Positions 1 to 7,663 of a DNA stretch of 64,000 nucleotides are shown one piece after another. The notes under the pieces were generated by a model. That model saw nothing but the letters and a program-made list of their open reading frames with translations. It did no database searches and was not told the DNA's origin. The position numbers were made by a program, and so were the translations under genes. This DNA comes from Caldimonas mangrovi (GTDB taxonomy: Bacteria > Pseudomonadota > Gammaproteobacteria > Burkholderiales > Burkholderiaceae_C): contig NZ_JAMKFE010000010.1 of assembly GCF_023721835.1 (NCBI RefSeq), positions 157,980-221,979 on the forward strand, read 5' to 3'. Numbering within the stretch: the first letter of the stretch is position 1; each line of letters opens with the position of its first letter.

Positions 1-324
1 ATCGTTGTCCAGTGGGCGCTGCAGCGGCCGCTGCACGAGCTTTCGGTGTTCACGTTCACGCACTACGAGTTCCTGTTCGTGATCTCGGCAGCCATGGGGC
101 TGTACGTGCTGCACCGCCTGTCGCGCGTGCAGGAAGGACCCGAGGTCAGCGAACGCGTGGTGGTGCAGCAGTTCGCGCTCGAGGCGATGCGCAGCGTCAA
201 CAACCTGTCGTCGGTCGGCGGCATGCTCGGCAACCTGATGAGCTTCGGCCGGCTGTTCGACCGCCGGCTCTACCCTCGCGCCGAGTATCGCGAGGAAGTG
301 CGGCCCTCCGAAGGCCGGGCTTGA
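1..324 (+). CDS. C-terminal fragment of a probable MFS-type transporter (5' end outside window)
   Basis: The reading frame is open from base 1 and stops with TGA at 322-324, so only the last 107 residues are present. A hydrophobic stretch (YEFLFVISAAMGLYVL) looks like a last transmembrane helix. It is followed by a charged cytoplasmic tail rich in Glu and Arg and ending in EGRA. This layout resembles the C-terminus of the large MFS permeases common in Burkholderiales, but no diagnostic motif is left. A GTG at 46 is not needed as a start because the frame continues upstream. Substrate unknown. Confidence 0.5.
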   Translation: MVVQWALQRPLHELSVFTFTHYEFLFVISAAMGLYVLHRLSRVQEGPEVSERVVVQQFALEAMRSVNNLSSVGGMLGNLMSFGRLFDRRLYPRAEYREEVRPSEGRA

Positions 325-382
325 CAAGCCGGTGGTGACCGAATACAAAACCTTTCGGTTAACTTAAACCGGAAGGCCGTCC

Positions 383-652
383 ATGGCCGTCATCGCTTTC
401 ACGCCCCACTTGCGCCGGTTTCTCGACGTCCCGGAAGTCGACAGCCCGGCAACCACCTTGCGCGCGGCGCTCGAAGACGCCTTCGCCGGCAACCCGCGCC
501 TGCGCGGATACGTGCTCGACGACCAAGGCCACCTGCGCGCCAACGTCGTGATCTTCGTGGATGGCGCACGCAGCGATGACCGCACCGCCCTGGCCGATCC
601 CTTGCGGCCCGACAGCCGCGTCCACGTGCTGCAGGCACTTTCAGGAGGATGA
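383..652 (+). CDS. MoaD/ThiS-family ubiquitin-like sulfur carrier protein
   Basis: The 89-residue protein has the size and layout of a beta-grasp MoaD/ThiS protein: an N-terminal FTPHLRRF strand, a middle helix (LRAALEDAF), a VVIFVDG strand, and a C-terminus ending exactly in Gly-Gly. In this family the terminal diglycine is adenylated by an E1-like enzyme and thiocarboxylated, or conjugated to targets. No MoaE, MoeB or ThiF gene lies nearby, so molybdopterin synthesis is not implied. The stop overlaps an ATG of the next gene (ATGA), so it is co-translated with a BNR-repeat protein. That pairing suggests a dedicated partnership rather than a housekeeping role. Target unknown. Confidence 0.8.
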   Translation: MAVIAFTPHLRRFLDVPEVDSPATTLRAALEDAFAGNPRLRGYVLDDQGHLRANVVIFVDGARSDDRTALADPLRPDSRVHVLQALSGG

Positions 653-654
653 CG

Positions 655-1743
655 ATGGCAAGCATCGCAAGAGCCGACCGTGCCTGGGCGGCCACCCGCA
701 AGGGCCTGTTCGAATTGCGCCTTGCCCACGGACGATGGGCGGTCGAACGCGTCGACTTCCTCGGCGACCCGGTCAGCATGGTGCTGCCGCCCCAGGCGGA
801 CGGCCGCATGCTGGCGGCGTTGAACCTGGGCCACTTCGGCGTCAAGCTGCATGCGTCGGACGACGCAGGCGCCACCTGGCAGGAAGTGGCGACGCCTGTC
901 TACCCGGTGCAACCTGAAGGCACCCCGGGGCCGGCATGGAAGCTGATGCAGATCTGGTCGCTGGAGGCTGCCCACGGCACTGTCTGGGCCGGGACCTTGC
1001 CGGGCGGATTGTTCCGCTCCGAGGACTTCGGCGACAGCTGGCAACTCGTCGAGAGCCTGTGGAACCGGCCTGAGCGGCCGCAGTGGTTCGGCGGCGGGTA
1101 CGACGTGCCGGGCATCCACTCGATCTGTCCCCATCCGCAGCACACCGGCGAGGTGCTGGTGGCGATCAGCTGCGGCGGTGTCTGGGTGACACGCGATGGC
1201 GGCGAGAGCTGGTCGTTGCAGGCGCGCGGCATGCGAGCCGCCTACATGCCACCGGAAGCGGCCGAAGACGGCAACACGCAGGACCCGCACCGCGTCGTGC
1301 GCTGCCCGGCGCAGCCGGAGGTGCTGTGGTGCCAGCATCACAACGGCATCTGGCGCTCGAGCGACAACGCGGCGACGTGGCAGGAAGTGCAGGGGGTGCC
1401 GGTGTCCAACTTCGGTTTTGCCGTCGCGGTGCATCCGTTGGATGCCGGCACCGCATGGTTTGCGCCGGCTCAGGCCGACGAGCGGCGCGTACCGGTGGAC
1501 GCCGCGATGGCGGTCACACGTGTCGCCGGCGGTGGCGAGCGCTTCGACGTGCTGCGCGATGGTTTGCCGCAGCAGAACTGCTACGACCTGGTCTACCGCC
1601 ACGGGCTGGCCGTGGCGGACGACGGCGAACGGCTGTTGATGGGCAGCACCACCGGCGGGCTGTGGGCAAGCCAGGACGCGGGACAACGGTGGCAGGAGGT
1701 GGCGCTGACCTTGCCGCCCATCTATGCGGTGCGCTTCGGTTGA
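655..1743 (+). CDS. BNR/sialidase-like beta-propeller protein paired with MoaD
   Basis: 362 residues with repeated Asp-box-like segments (ASDDAGATWQE, RSEDFGDSWQL, TRDGGESWSL, RSSDNAATWQE, ASQDAGQRWQE), the S-x-D-x-G-x-T-W signature of BNR/sialidase propellers. No signal peptide is evident, so it is probably cytoplasmic. Similar proteins are often called exo-alpha-sialidase, but I see no sialidase catalytic set and would not assign that activity. Start choice: AGGAGG at 643-648 directly abuts an ATG at 649, whereas the ATG at 655 has ideal 6-base spacing. The start at 649 would overlap the MoaD stop. The gene forms a two-gene unit with the upstream MoaD-like gene. Confidence 0.8.
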   Translation: MASIARADRAWAATRKGLFELRLAHGRWAVERVDFLGDPVSMVLPPQADGRMLAALNLGHFGVKLHASDDAGATWQEVATPVYPVQPEGTPGPAWKLMQIWSLEAAHGTVWAGTLPGGLFRSEDFGDSWQLVESLWNRPERPQWFGGGYDVPGIHSICPHPQHTGEVLVAISCGGVWVTRDGGESWSLQARGMRAAYMPPEAAEDGNTQDPHRVVRCPAQPEVLWCQHHNGIWRSSDNAATWQEVQGVPVSNFGFAVAVHPLDAGTAWFAPAQADERRVPVDAAMAVTRVAGGGERFDVLRDGLPQQNCYDLVYRHGLAVADDGERLLMGSTTGGLWASQDAGQRWQEVALTLPPIYAVRFG

Positions 1744-1916
1744 CGGCTGGTGGTGTCGCCGGCAATGGACGGGCGCGCTCGTGCAGCTTCCGGATATGCG
1801 CCTCGCCGGGCGCTAGGCGGAGTTGCACCTGCGAATCTGCATCGGTGCGAAGGAGAACTGCGGGGTTCCCCGGCGGCTCAGAGGGCGGGCGCCTACATGT
1901 TGGGACGCACTGACCG

Positions 1917-2870
1917 TCAGCTGCGCACAGTAGCCTGGGCCGCCTGCAGGCACTGCCGGATCCCTTCAGGGTAGGGCGTCTTGCCGACCGGCCCGATCAA
2001 CTGCTGCAGCGCGCTGTCGTCCATCAGCACCGGGTCGGTCACGAGATAGTGCATTTCGACCATCTCGCGCATGAAGGGGTTGAACAGCCCCGCCAGGCGC
2101 AGCAGGGTCTTGCCGGCGACACGCAGCTTGGGACGCCGTCCGCTCTGCCGCACGATCTCTTCGTACAGCTCGCGCTGCGTCGTGACGCCGGCACCCGCCA
2201 GGTGCCACACGCGGCCATAGGCCTCAGCGGTGTCGACGAGCCGCACGACCACCGGGCCCACATCTGGAACGAAGACGAATTCGTGCGGCTTGTCGAGCGG
2301 GCCGACCATGTCTGCGGCACCGCCGCGGGTGGCCGCCTGGATCGCTCGGTCCAAGAAGCTTTTGTCGACGCCGGGCCCGTAGAAGTCCGGCAGGCGCAGC
2401 ACCGTGCCCTGGATGCGCCCTTCGGCGTGTGCTGCCAGCAGCAGATCTTCCTGCGCCTTGCGCATGCGGCCCTTGAAGGTGTGCGGCTCGCGCGGGTGGT
2501 CTTCGCGTACCGGCGTGGTGTGCGGGCGGCCATAGGGATAAACGGTGCCGATCAACAGCATGCGTGGCACGCCTGCCGCAACGGCGCCGTCGAGCGTCTT
2601 GCGCATGAGCTCGGGGTGCAGCTCGAACTTCGAGTAATCGACGCCGACGCAATAGACGATGGCGTCGACGCCGCTCGCGGCCGTGCGCACGGCATCCGGG
2701 TCGTCGGGGTTCCAGGTGACGATCTCTGCGAGCGGGTCTGCGCCGAAGTTCGCTGCCAGCGCCTGCCGTGAACGGCCGACGACGCGATAGGGGCGGCCTT
2801 GCGCACGCAGCGCGGCGGCGATGCTGTGGCCGATGGCGCCTGCGGCGCCGAACAGTGCGATCTTGCTCAT
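1917..2870 (-). CDS. NAD(P)-binding epimerase/reductase of the extended-SDR (NmrA-like) type
   Basis: 317 residues beginning MSKIALFGAAGAIG, a Rossmann GxxGxxG nucleotide-binding loop at residues 8-14. It then shows an extended-SDR layout with VDAIVYCVG and the LRLPDFYGPGVD segment typical of sugar-nucleotide epimerase-like proteins. The usual catalytic Tyr-x-x-x-Lys is not clear (the aligned region reads FKGRMRK), so it may be an atypical reductase or a regulator-like NmrA member. The start is fixed by the Rossmann motif; the frame stays open far upstream without homology. It is divergent from a LysR regulator, with paired palindromes between them, which suggests control by that regulator. 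Substrate unknown. Confidence 0.78.
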   Translation of the reverse strand: MSKIALFGAAGAIGHSIAAALRAQGRPYRVVGRSRQALAANFGADPLAEIVTWNPDDPDAVRTAASGVDAIVYCVGVDYSKFELHPELMRKTLDGAVAAGVPRMLLIGTVYPYGRPHTTPVREDHPREPHTFKGRMRKAQEDLLLAAHAEGRIQGTVLRLPDFYGPGVDKSFLDRAIQAATRGGAADMVGPLDKPHEFVFVPDVGPVVVRLVDTAEAYGRVWHLAGAGVTTQRELYEEIVRQSGRRPKLRVAGKTLLRLAGLFNPFMREMVEMHYLVTDPVLMDDSALQQLIGPVGKTPYPEGIRQCLQAAQATVRS

Positions 2871-2937
2871 CTGTGATCCGTGGTTCCGGTGAAGTATGGG
2901 CGAGGGGCGATGTGAGGATCTTCGGCCCTGTCTAACC

Positions 2938-2952
2938 ATCCGTCCAACGGAT
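2938..2952. promoter_or_regulatory. Candidate LysR-type operator (ATC-N9-GAT)
   Basis: ATCCGTCCAACGGAT is a perfect inverted repeat (ATCCGT, three bases, ACGGAT). It matches the classical LysR-family ATC-N9-GAT / T-N11-A recognition form. It lies in the 108-base gap between the divergent epimerase-like gene and the lysR gene, 68-82 bases upstream of the former's start, where a LysR recognition site normally sits. Binding is inferred. Confidence 0.6.
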
Positions 2953-2970
2953 TGATCGTATATGCCATCA
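2953..2970. promoter_or_regulatory. Second imperfect palindrome next to the LysR operator
   Basis: TGATCGTATATGCCATCA matches its own reverse complement at 14 of 18 positions (TGAT...ATCA ends, ATAT-like centre). It starts one base after the ATC-N9-GAT site and ends 8 bases before the lysR start. It could be the LysR activation subsite or part of the lysR promoter, giving autorepression. Confidence 0.4.
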
Positions 2971-2978
2971 TTCACCCC

Positions 2979-3911
2979 ATGAATCTGAGAGCCCTGGACC
3001 TGAACCTGCTGGTGGTCCTGCATGCCCTGCTCGAAGAGGGCCACGTCACGCGGGCCGCCCGGCGGCTGGGACTGTCCCAACCGGCGACGAGCAGTGCGCT
3101 CGAGCGCTGCCGGCACGTGTTCTCCGACATGCTGCTGGAGAAGGTCGGCTCGCGCATGCAGTTGACGCCCAAGGCGCAGGCCTTGCGGGACCCGTTGGCG
3201 CGCGCGCTGGAGGCGGTCCACGCCGTGGTCGACGTGCGCCCGCGGGAACTGCGCGAACTGCAGCAGGTGGTGCGGCTGTCGATGGCCGACCACCCGGCGG
3301 TGATGCTGCTGGGCGCGTTGCATGCCGAGCTTCAAGCGGGCGCACCTCGGCTCGATCTCGTCGTGTTGCCGTGGCGCGGTGCCGCCGACGCCCTGCAGCG
3401 GCTGGAAGGCGGCGAGGCCGACCTGGCGGTTTCGGTCTTTCCCGCATTGCCGCCGCAATTCACCCGTGTCGAGCTGCTGCGAGAACAGTATGTCGTCGCC
3501 ATGCGCGCCGGCCACCCGGGCGTGCGGCGTTTCGGTCTCGACGCCTGGCTGGCTTACCCGCATGTGCTGGTGTCAGGGCAGGCACACACCCGAGGCGTGT
3601 TGGACGAGGCCCTCGCCGAGCGCGGGTTGACGCGCCGCGTCGGTACGGTGGTGCCGAACTTCATGATGGTGGAGCCACTGCTGCTTGCGTCCGACCTGGT
3701 GGCGATGCTGCCTTCGCGCAGCGCTGCGGCCGGCTCGGCCGGCAAACGGCTCGCCGTGTTCGATCCTCCGCTGCCGGTGCCTGGCTTCGCCTTGCACCTG
3801 GCCTGGCATGCGAGGCGCGAGGCCGACCCCGCCACCCGCCATGTCGCGAGCCTGGTGCAGCGTCTGTTGCCCGCGTTGCCCGTTGCCCGATCAAGGAGGC
3901 AACGCGTCTGA
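2979..3911 (+). CDS. LysR-family transcriptional regulator
   Basis: 310 residues. The N-terminal winged helix-turn-helix is clear: LDLNLLVVLHALLEEGHVTRAARRLGLSQPATSSAL is the standard LysR recognition region, followed by the linker helix and a periplasmic-binding-like effector domain (about residues 90-300). The ATG at 2979 is chosen because MNLRALDLNLL is the canonical LysR N-terminus; a TTG at 2952 would run through the operator. It is divergent from the epimerase-like gene, its likely target. The effector cannot be predicted. Confidence 0.92.
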   Translation: MNLRALDLNLLVVLHALLEEGHVTRAARRLGLSQPATSSALERCRHVFSDMLLEKVGSRMQLTPKAQALRDPLARALEAVHAVVDVRPRELRELQQVVRLSMADHPAVMLLGALHAELQAGAPRLDLVVLPWRGAADALQRLEGGEADLAVSVFPALPPQFTRVELLREQYVVAMRAGHPGVRRFGLDAWLAYPHVLVSGQAHTRGVLDEALAERGLTRRVGTVVPNFMMVEPLLLASDLVAMLPSRSAAAGSAGKRLAVFDPPLPVPGFALHLAWHARREADPATRHVASLVQRLLPALPVARSRRQRV

Positions 3912-3932
3912 GGTGGTGGGATATCTTGTTCT

Positions 3933-3945
3933 GTTGTCATACAAC
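3933..3945. promoter_or_regulatory. Candidate GntR(FadR)-type operator upstream of the pectate lyase
   Basis: GTTGTCATACAAC is a perfect inverted repeat (GTTGT, three bases, ACAAC) and fits the TNGTNNNACNA form bound by FadR-subfamily GntR regulators. A related half, GTCGTACAAC, recurs at 4034-4043, nearer the gene. Both lie in the relatively AT-rich 199-base leader of the pectate lyase gene. No GntR gene is in the window, so the regulator would act in trans. Inference from motif shape only. Confidence 0.4.
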
Positions 3946-4110
3946 ATGTTCACTGCCCACCGAGATCATTCCTGAGGATAGACCGATTCAGGATGCAAGC
4001 TTCGCAACTGAAATTGTCGCCTAGACATAAGACGTCGTACAACTGATATGGTCACTCAGCCTCCTGCCTGGTTCGGGAGGCGATATCCACCCCATCAGGA
4101 GACCATGGCG

Positions 4111-5808
4111 ATGAAACGCAGAACTTTCGTGCTGTCGACGCTGGGACCGGCCGCTCTCGCCGCATGCGGCGGTGGCGGCGACACCTCCGAAGCAACGGCC
4201 TTGTCGGTCGAGGACGGTCTGGAGACCGTACGGGGCCGTGGTGGCTCCGCCTCGTCGACCATCGCGGCGGTGCGTCGGGCGATGCGCCGCGCTGCCGCGT
4301 TCATGAGCGAGGAGGTCGCCTACAAGGGCGGCTATGTCTGGACCTACCTGCCCGACCTGTCGCGCAGTTGGGGAGAAATGGAGGCGAGGCGCACGATGTT
4401 GTGGGTGCAGCCGCCCGGCACGCCGTCGATGGGGCACGCTTATCTCGACGCCTATCACGCCACCGGCGACAAGCTGTTCCTGCATGCGGCGGAAGACGTC
4501 GCCAAGGCATTGATCAAAGCGCAGCACCCGGCTGGAGGGTGGAACTACATCCACGACTTCGCCGGCGAGGAGTCGCTGAAGGAGTGGTACCGCACGGTGG
4601 GCGCCAATGGCTGGCGCCTCGAGGAGTTCCAGCATTACTACGGCAACGCGACCTTCGACGACGCCGGCACGGCCGTCGCGTCGCAGTTCCTGCTGCGCAT
4701 GTATCTCGAACGGGGCAGCGGCCGCTATCGCGAGGCAGTGCACCGGGCGATCCGCTTCGTCACCGCCAGCCAGTACCCGGTCGGCGGCTGGCCGCAGCGC
4801 TACCCGCTGCGCGGCAACGACTACACGGAATACGTGACCTTCAATGACGACGTCGCCGGCGAGAACATCAAGTTCCTGCTGATGTGCCATTTGGCGCTCG
4901 GCCAATCGCGGCTGCTCGGCAACATCCACCGGGCGATGGAGAGCTTCCTGTTCATGCAGCAGCCGGACCCGCAGCCCGGTTGGGCTCTGCAGCACACGCT
5001 CGACGGGCGGCCGGCGGCGGCGCGCACGTATGAGCCGCTGGCGCTGACCACGCACACCACGGCCAACAACATCACGCAGTGCATGAACTTCTACACCTTG
5101 ACCGGCGATCCGCAGTACCTTGCGCGCGTGCCGCAGGCGATCGACTGGCTCGACAAGGTGAAGTTCACGCCCGAGCTGGCACAGAAGTTCGGCCGCAGCC
5201 ACCCGACGTTCGTCGAGCTGGGCACCGACGAGCCGCTGTACGTGCACCGACGCGGCTCGAACGTCGTCAACGGCGAGTACTACGCCGACAAGAACCCCGA
5301 CCGGACCATCGGCCACTACTCGGCCTCTCGCAACGTCAACATCGCGGCGCTGCGCAGCCGCTACGAGGACCTGGTATCGCGCCCGGTCGACGAGGTCACC
5401 GCGGGGTCGCCGCTCAAGGTGCGCCGGCGCACGGCGCTGCCGAAGTACTTCTCGCTGCGCGAGGTCGCGGTGGACGACCTGTTCACGGGCCGGATGATGA
5501 CGACGCCGCCGGTGACCGAAGAGGCCGCGCGCGCGGTGGCGGAGGCGCTGGTCGCGCCGGGCTACTGGCCGACACCGCTGACGTCGACGACCAACCCCTA
5601 TATCGGTGCCGGCCCGAGCACGCCCTACCTCGAGGACATCTACGCGACGACGCACGTCGGCGACCGCTACGATACATCGCCGTACAACCCGGAAAGCCCT
5701 CCGGCCGGCTATCCCGTCGTAGAAGCTCCGCTGGGCATCTCGGTGGACGGTTTCATCCGCAACATGGGGACGCTGGTCGCCTACGTCGCACCGGTGACGC
5801 AGGACTGA
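4111..5808 (+). CDS. Exported pectate lyase of the PelA/PL10 family (lipoprotein)
   Basis: 565 residues. MKRRTFVLSTLGPAALAAC is a lipoprotein signal peptide with lipobox LAAC (Cys19), followed by a Gly-rich linker. The body is an alpha/alpha-toroid pectate lyase: the hallmark GGWPQRYPL and the following VTFNDD segment, GGWNYIHDF, and a late FVELGTDEPLY block match PelA-type (PL10) lyases, which cleave polygalacturonate by beta-elimination with calcium. AGGAGA at 4097-4102 is better spaced to the ATG at 4111 than to that at 4105. A hairpin (4059-4064 with 4076-4081) sits in the leader. It stands alone, with no pectin-use genes beside it, and is followed by a likely terminator. Confidence 0.85.
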   Translation: MKRRTFVLSTLGPAALAACGGGGDTSEATALSVEDGLETVRGRGGSASSTIAAVRRAMRRAAAFMSEEVAYKGGYVWTYLPDLSRSWGEMEARRTMLWVQPPGTPSMGHAYLDAYHATGDKLFLHAAEDVAKALIKAQHPAGGWNYIHDFAGEESLKEWYRTVGANGWRLEEFQHYYGNATFDDAGTAVASQFLLRMYLERGSGRYREAVHRAIRFVTASQYPVGGWPQRYPLRGNDYTEYVTFNDDVAGENIKFLLMCHLALGQSRLLGNIHRAMESFLFMQQPDPQPGWALQHTLDGRPAAARTYEPLALTTHTTANNITQCMNFYTLTGDPQYLARVPQAIDWLDKVKFTPELAQKFGRSHPTFVELGTDEPLYVHRRGSNVVNGEYYADKNPDRTIGHYSASRNVNIAALRSRYEDLVSRPVDEVTAGSPLKVRRRTALPKYFSLREVAVDDLFTGRMMTTPPVTEEAARAVAEALVAPGYWPTPLTSTTNPYIGAGPSTPYLEDIYATTHVGDRYDTSPYNPESPPAGYPVVEAPLGISVDGFIRNMGTLVAYVAPVTQD

Positions 5809-5826
5809 GCCTGCGGTGCTCGGCAG

Positions 5827-5852
5827 CGGCGTGCCAGTGCGGCACGCCGTTT
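5827..5852 (+). terminator. Rho-independent terminator after the pectate lyase gene
   Basis: A perfect 9-base stem (CGGCGTGCC at 5827-5835 with GGCACGCCG at 5841-5849), a 5-base loop AGTGC, then TTT. It starts 18 bases after the pectate lyase stop. The short T run makes it a modest but plausible intrinsic terminator. Confidence 0.6.
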
Positions 5853-5884
5853 GCTCGACCGGTGTTCCCACCCGGAGCACCGCG

Positions 5885-6484
5885 ATGAGCACCTTGCTGA
5901 ACAAGCTGTCCCCGAGCGCGACCGACCTGATCCGCATGGACCACAGCCAAGTGCTGGACACCTTCCATCAGTTTCGCAGCGGCCTGTCGGCGGCCAAGAA
6001 GGAGGCCCTGGTCAACGCCACCTGCGTCTCGCTCGAGATCCACGCGCAGCTGGAAGAGGAAACCTTCTATCCGGCGCTGCGTGAGCTTGCGAATGACATC
6101 GCCGTGCTCGAAAAAAGTTTCCCCGAGCACGCCGAGATGCGGCGCCTGATCACGCGATTGCGTGCGATGACCGCGGTCGATCCCGACTACGACACCACCT
6201 ACTTCGAACTCGTGCGCGACGTGTTGCACCATGTGGCCGACGAAGAGACGACCTTGTTGCCGGCTGCCGAACGGCTGATGCCGGAACGGCTCGGCGAACT
6301 CGGTGCGCAGATGGCGCGTCGCCGCGCGCAACTGATGACCTCTCGCGCCGGCGAAATCATGTCGAGCACGATGCGGTCGTTCCCTGAGAGTGCGGCCGTG
6401 ATGGCGGCGGGTGCGGTGGGAGCCGGCTCCTACCTGATGCACCAGGCGGCCGACTGGGTGAAGGGCGTCGGCCGCCGACACTGA
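5885..6484 (+). CDS. Hemerythrin HHE-domain protein with C-terminal hydrophobic tail
   Basis: 199 residues. Helical hemerythrin-like domain with the expected metal-ligand pattern: MDHSQVLDTFH, EIHAQLEEETFYPAL, FPEHAEMRRL and HHVADEETTLLP supply the His and Glu ligands of a di-iron site. After about residue 150 the protein becomes Ala/Gly-rich and hydrophobic (VMAAGAVGAGSYLMH), suggesting membrane association. GGAG at 5874-5877 supports the start. A clear paralogue lies at 40646-41230 with the same xxKLSPxATxLIRMDH opening. Oxygen, NO or iron sensing or storage is known for the family; the role here is not shown. The gene converges on the next with a 3-base gap. Confidence 0.88.
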   Translation: MSTLLNKLSPSATDLIRMDHSQVLDTFHQFRSGLSAAKKEALVNATCVSLEIHAQLEEETFYPALRELANDIAVLEKSFPEHAEMRRLITRLRAMTAVDPDYDTTYFELVRDVLHHVADEETTLLPAAERLMPERLGELGAQMARRRAQLMTSRAGEIMSSTMRSFPESAAVMAAGAVGAGSYLMHQAADWVKGVGRRH

Positions 6485-6487
6485 GCT

Positions 6488-7510
6488 TCAGCGGACGATG
6501 CCGTTGAGCCAGGCCTTGCGGATTTCACGGCCGCAGCGCAGCGACTGCATGCCGGCCCCGGACTCGCCGCCTGCCTCGGCATGGCGCGCAACAACACCCC
6601 ACCATTGCTTGCTGGCGTCGATCCAGGGATAAAAGCCGAACGCACCGGCACTGCTGAAGGCGCCGTCGCCCTCAGGGGCGTCGGTCTCGACCCAGTGGCC
6701 GATGGAGTAGTGGAACAGCGCGTCCGGCGGCACCGGCGACTCGATCGCGCTGTCGCACAGAGCCGGCGTGGCGCACACCGCGTGGCTGCCGAGCAGGCTC
6801 CGGATGTGCAACTGTCCGGCGACCACGCGTTGCAGCAAGCGGCCGTACTCGGCGGCGCTGGTTTGCACGCCGCCGGGCAGTTGCGGTTGCGTGTAGGTGA
6901 GCCGCAGCGCGCCGTTCAGCCCGGCCATGATGTGCTGCGCCAGGGCCGCGTTGTCGTCCGCCGCCAGTCCCATCAACGTCGCGTGCTTCTGCATGTGCCC
7001 GCCGCTGTAGAAGAAGTAGCCGTCGTGCTCCGGGATGTAGCTGCCGTTGCGGATCACCGGCCCGTGGTTGGACTGGCATTGCCCGACCGTCTGGCCGGGC
7101 AGGCAGATGTCGAACTCGGTGTAGCCGCTGGTGAAGTTGAGCATCGCCACGTCTTCCTCGGTGAGGTGGCCGCCGCGCTGCTCGGCGACGTAGGCGCCGT
7201 AGATCAGTTTGGAGGCGGAGGCGATCGGCATCACCGTGCGCGCGGTCGGCGCGTCGATGCCGACGCTGCCTTGCGCACGCACGCCGGACGCGTCGCCGAT
7301 CGACCAGTAGAAGGGGCGGATCGACGCGCAGGCGCCGCTGTTTCCCGCCGTGGCGCTGGCCGCTGCCTCGCGTTCGATGGCTGAGGGCGCTGCGGCGGTG
7401 CCGTCGTCGCCGCCGCCGCCGCAGGCCGACAGCGTCAGCGCGGCCGCGCACCACGCCAGCATGGCGGCGCGAAGGCGGGTCGGGTCCGGGCGGGATGTGG
7501 CGGTGTGCAT
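6488..7510 (-). CDS. Beta-lactamase-like serine hydrolase lipoprotein
   Basis: 340 residues with an N-terminal lipoprotein signal (ALTLSAC followed by GGGG). SASK at residues 98-101 is the S-x-x-K nucleophile motif of penicillin-binding/class C beta-lactamase-like serine hydrolases. The second motif position reads YSG rather than Y-x-N, and the late AFSSAGAFGFYPWID block replaces a clear KTG, as in esterase-like members. This argues against a true beta-lactamase and for an esterase or peptidase of the periplasm. It is divergent from ompR; the shared gap contains a tandem repeat that may regulate both. Confidence 0.75.
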   Translation of the reverse strand: MHTATSRPDPTRLRAAMLAWCAAALTLSACGGGGDDGTAAAPSAIEREAAASATAGNSGACASIRPFYWSIGDASGVRAQGSVGIDAPTARTVMPIASASKLIYGAYVAEQRGGHLTEEDVAMLNFTSGYTEFDICLPGQTVGQCQSNHGPVIRNGSYIPEHDGYFFYSGGHMQKHATLMGLAADDNAALAQHIMAGLNGALRLTYTQPQLPGGVQTSAAEYGRLLQRVVAGQLHIRSLLGSHAVCATPALCDSAIESPVPPDALFHYSIGHWVETDAPEGDGAFSSAGAFGFYPWIDASKQWWGVVARHAEAGGESGAGMQSLRCGREIRKAWLNGIVR

Positions 7511-7584
7511 GGCGCGGTCCTCCTCTTGTCGTCGGTTGAAGTCGTGCGGCGACTATCGCGGGCGCTGCACGGCCTGCCAACGGT

Positions 7585-7604
7585 TTTGTCATCGTTTGTC
7601 ATCG
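7585..7604. promoter_or_regulatory. Perfect 10-bp tandem repeat, candidate OmpR binding site
   Basis: TTTGTCATCGTTTGTCATCG consists of two identical 10-base units in direct tandem, exactly one helical turn apart. OmpR/PhoB-family winged-helix regulators bind such direct repeats as head-to-tail dimers. The site is 60 bases upstream of ompR and 75 bases upstream of the divergent serine hydrolase gene. It therefore suggests autoregulation and control of the hydrolase. Function is inferred. Confidence 0.55.
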
Positions 7605-7663
7605 AATCGAAGGCACAGCAACACCTTGCGAGCCCGTAACATCGCGCCAGAGCCTGGACCACG

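Noticed and set aside
655..1743. Calling the BNR protein a sialidase
   Set aside because: Only propeller Asp-boxes are visible; the Arg triad and export signal of sialidases are not seen.
1744..1916. A possible short gene between the BNR gene and the convergent epimerase gene
   Set aside because: The 74-codon frame here overlaps the epimerase 3' end, and has no ribosome-binding site and no recognisable motif.
6488..7510. Calling the serine hydrolase a beta-lactamase resistance gene
   Set aside because: S-x-x-K is present, but Y-x-N and KTG are altered, which fits esterase-like or peptidase-like members.
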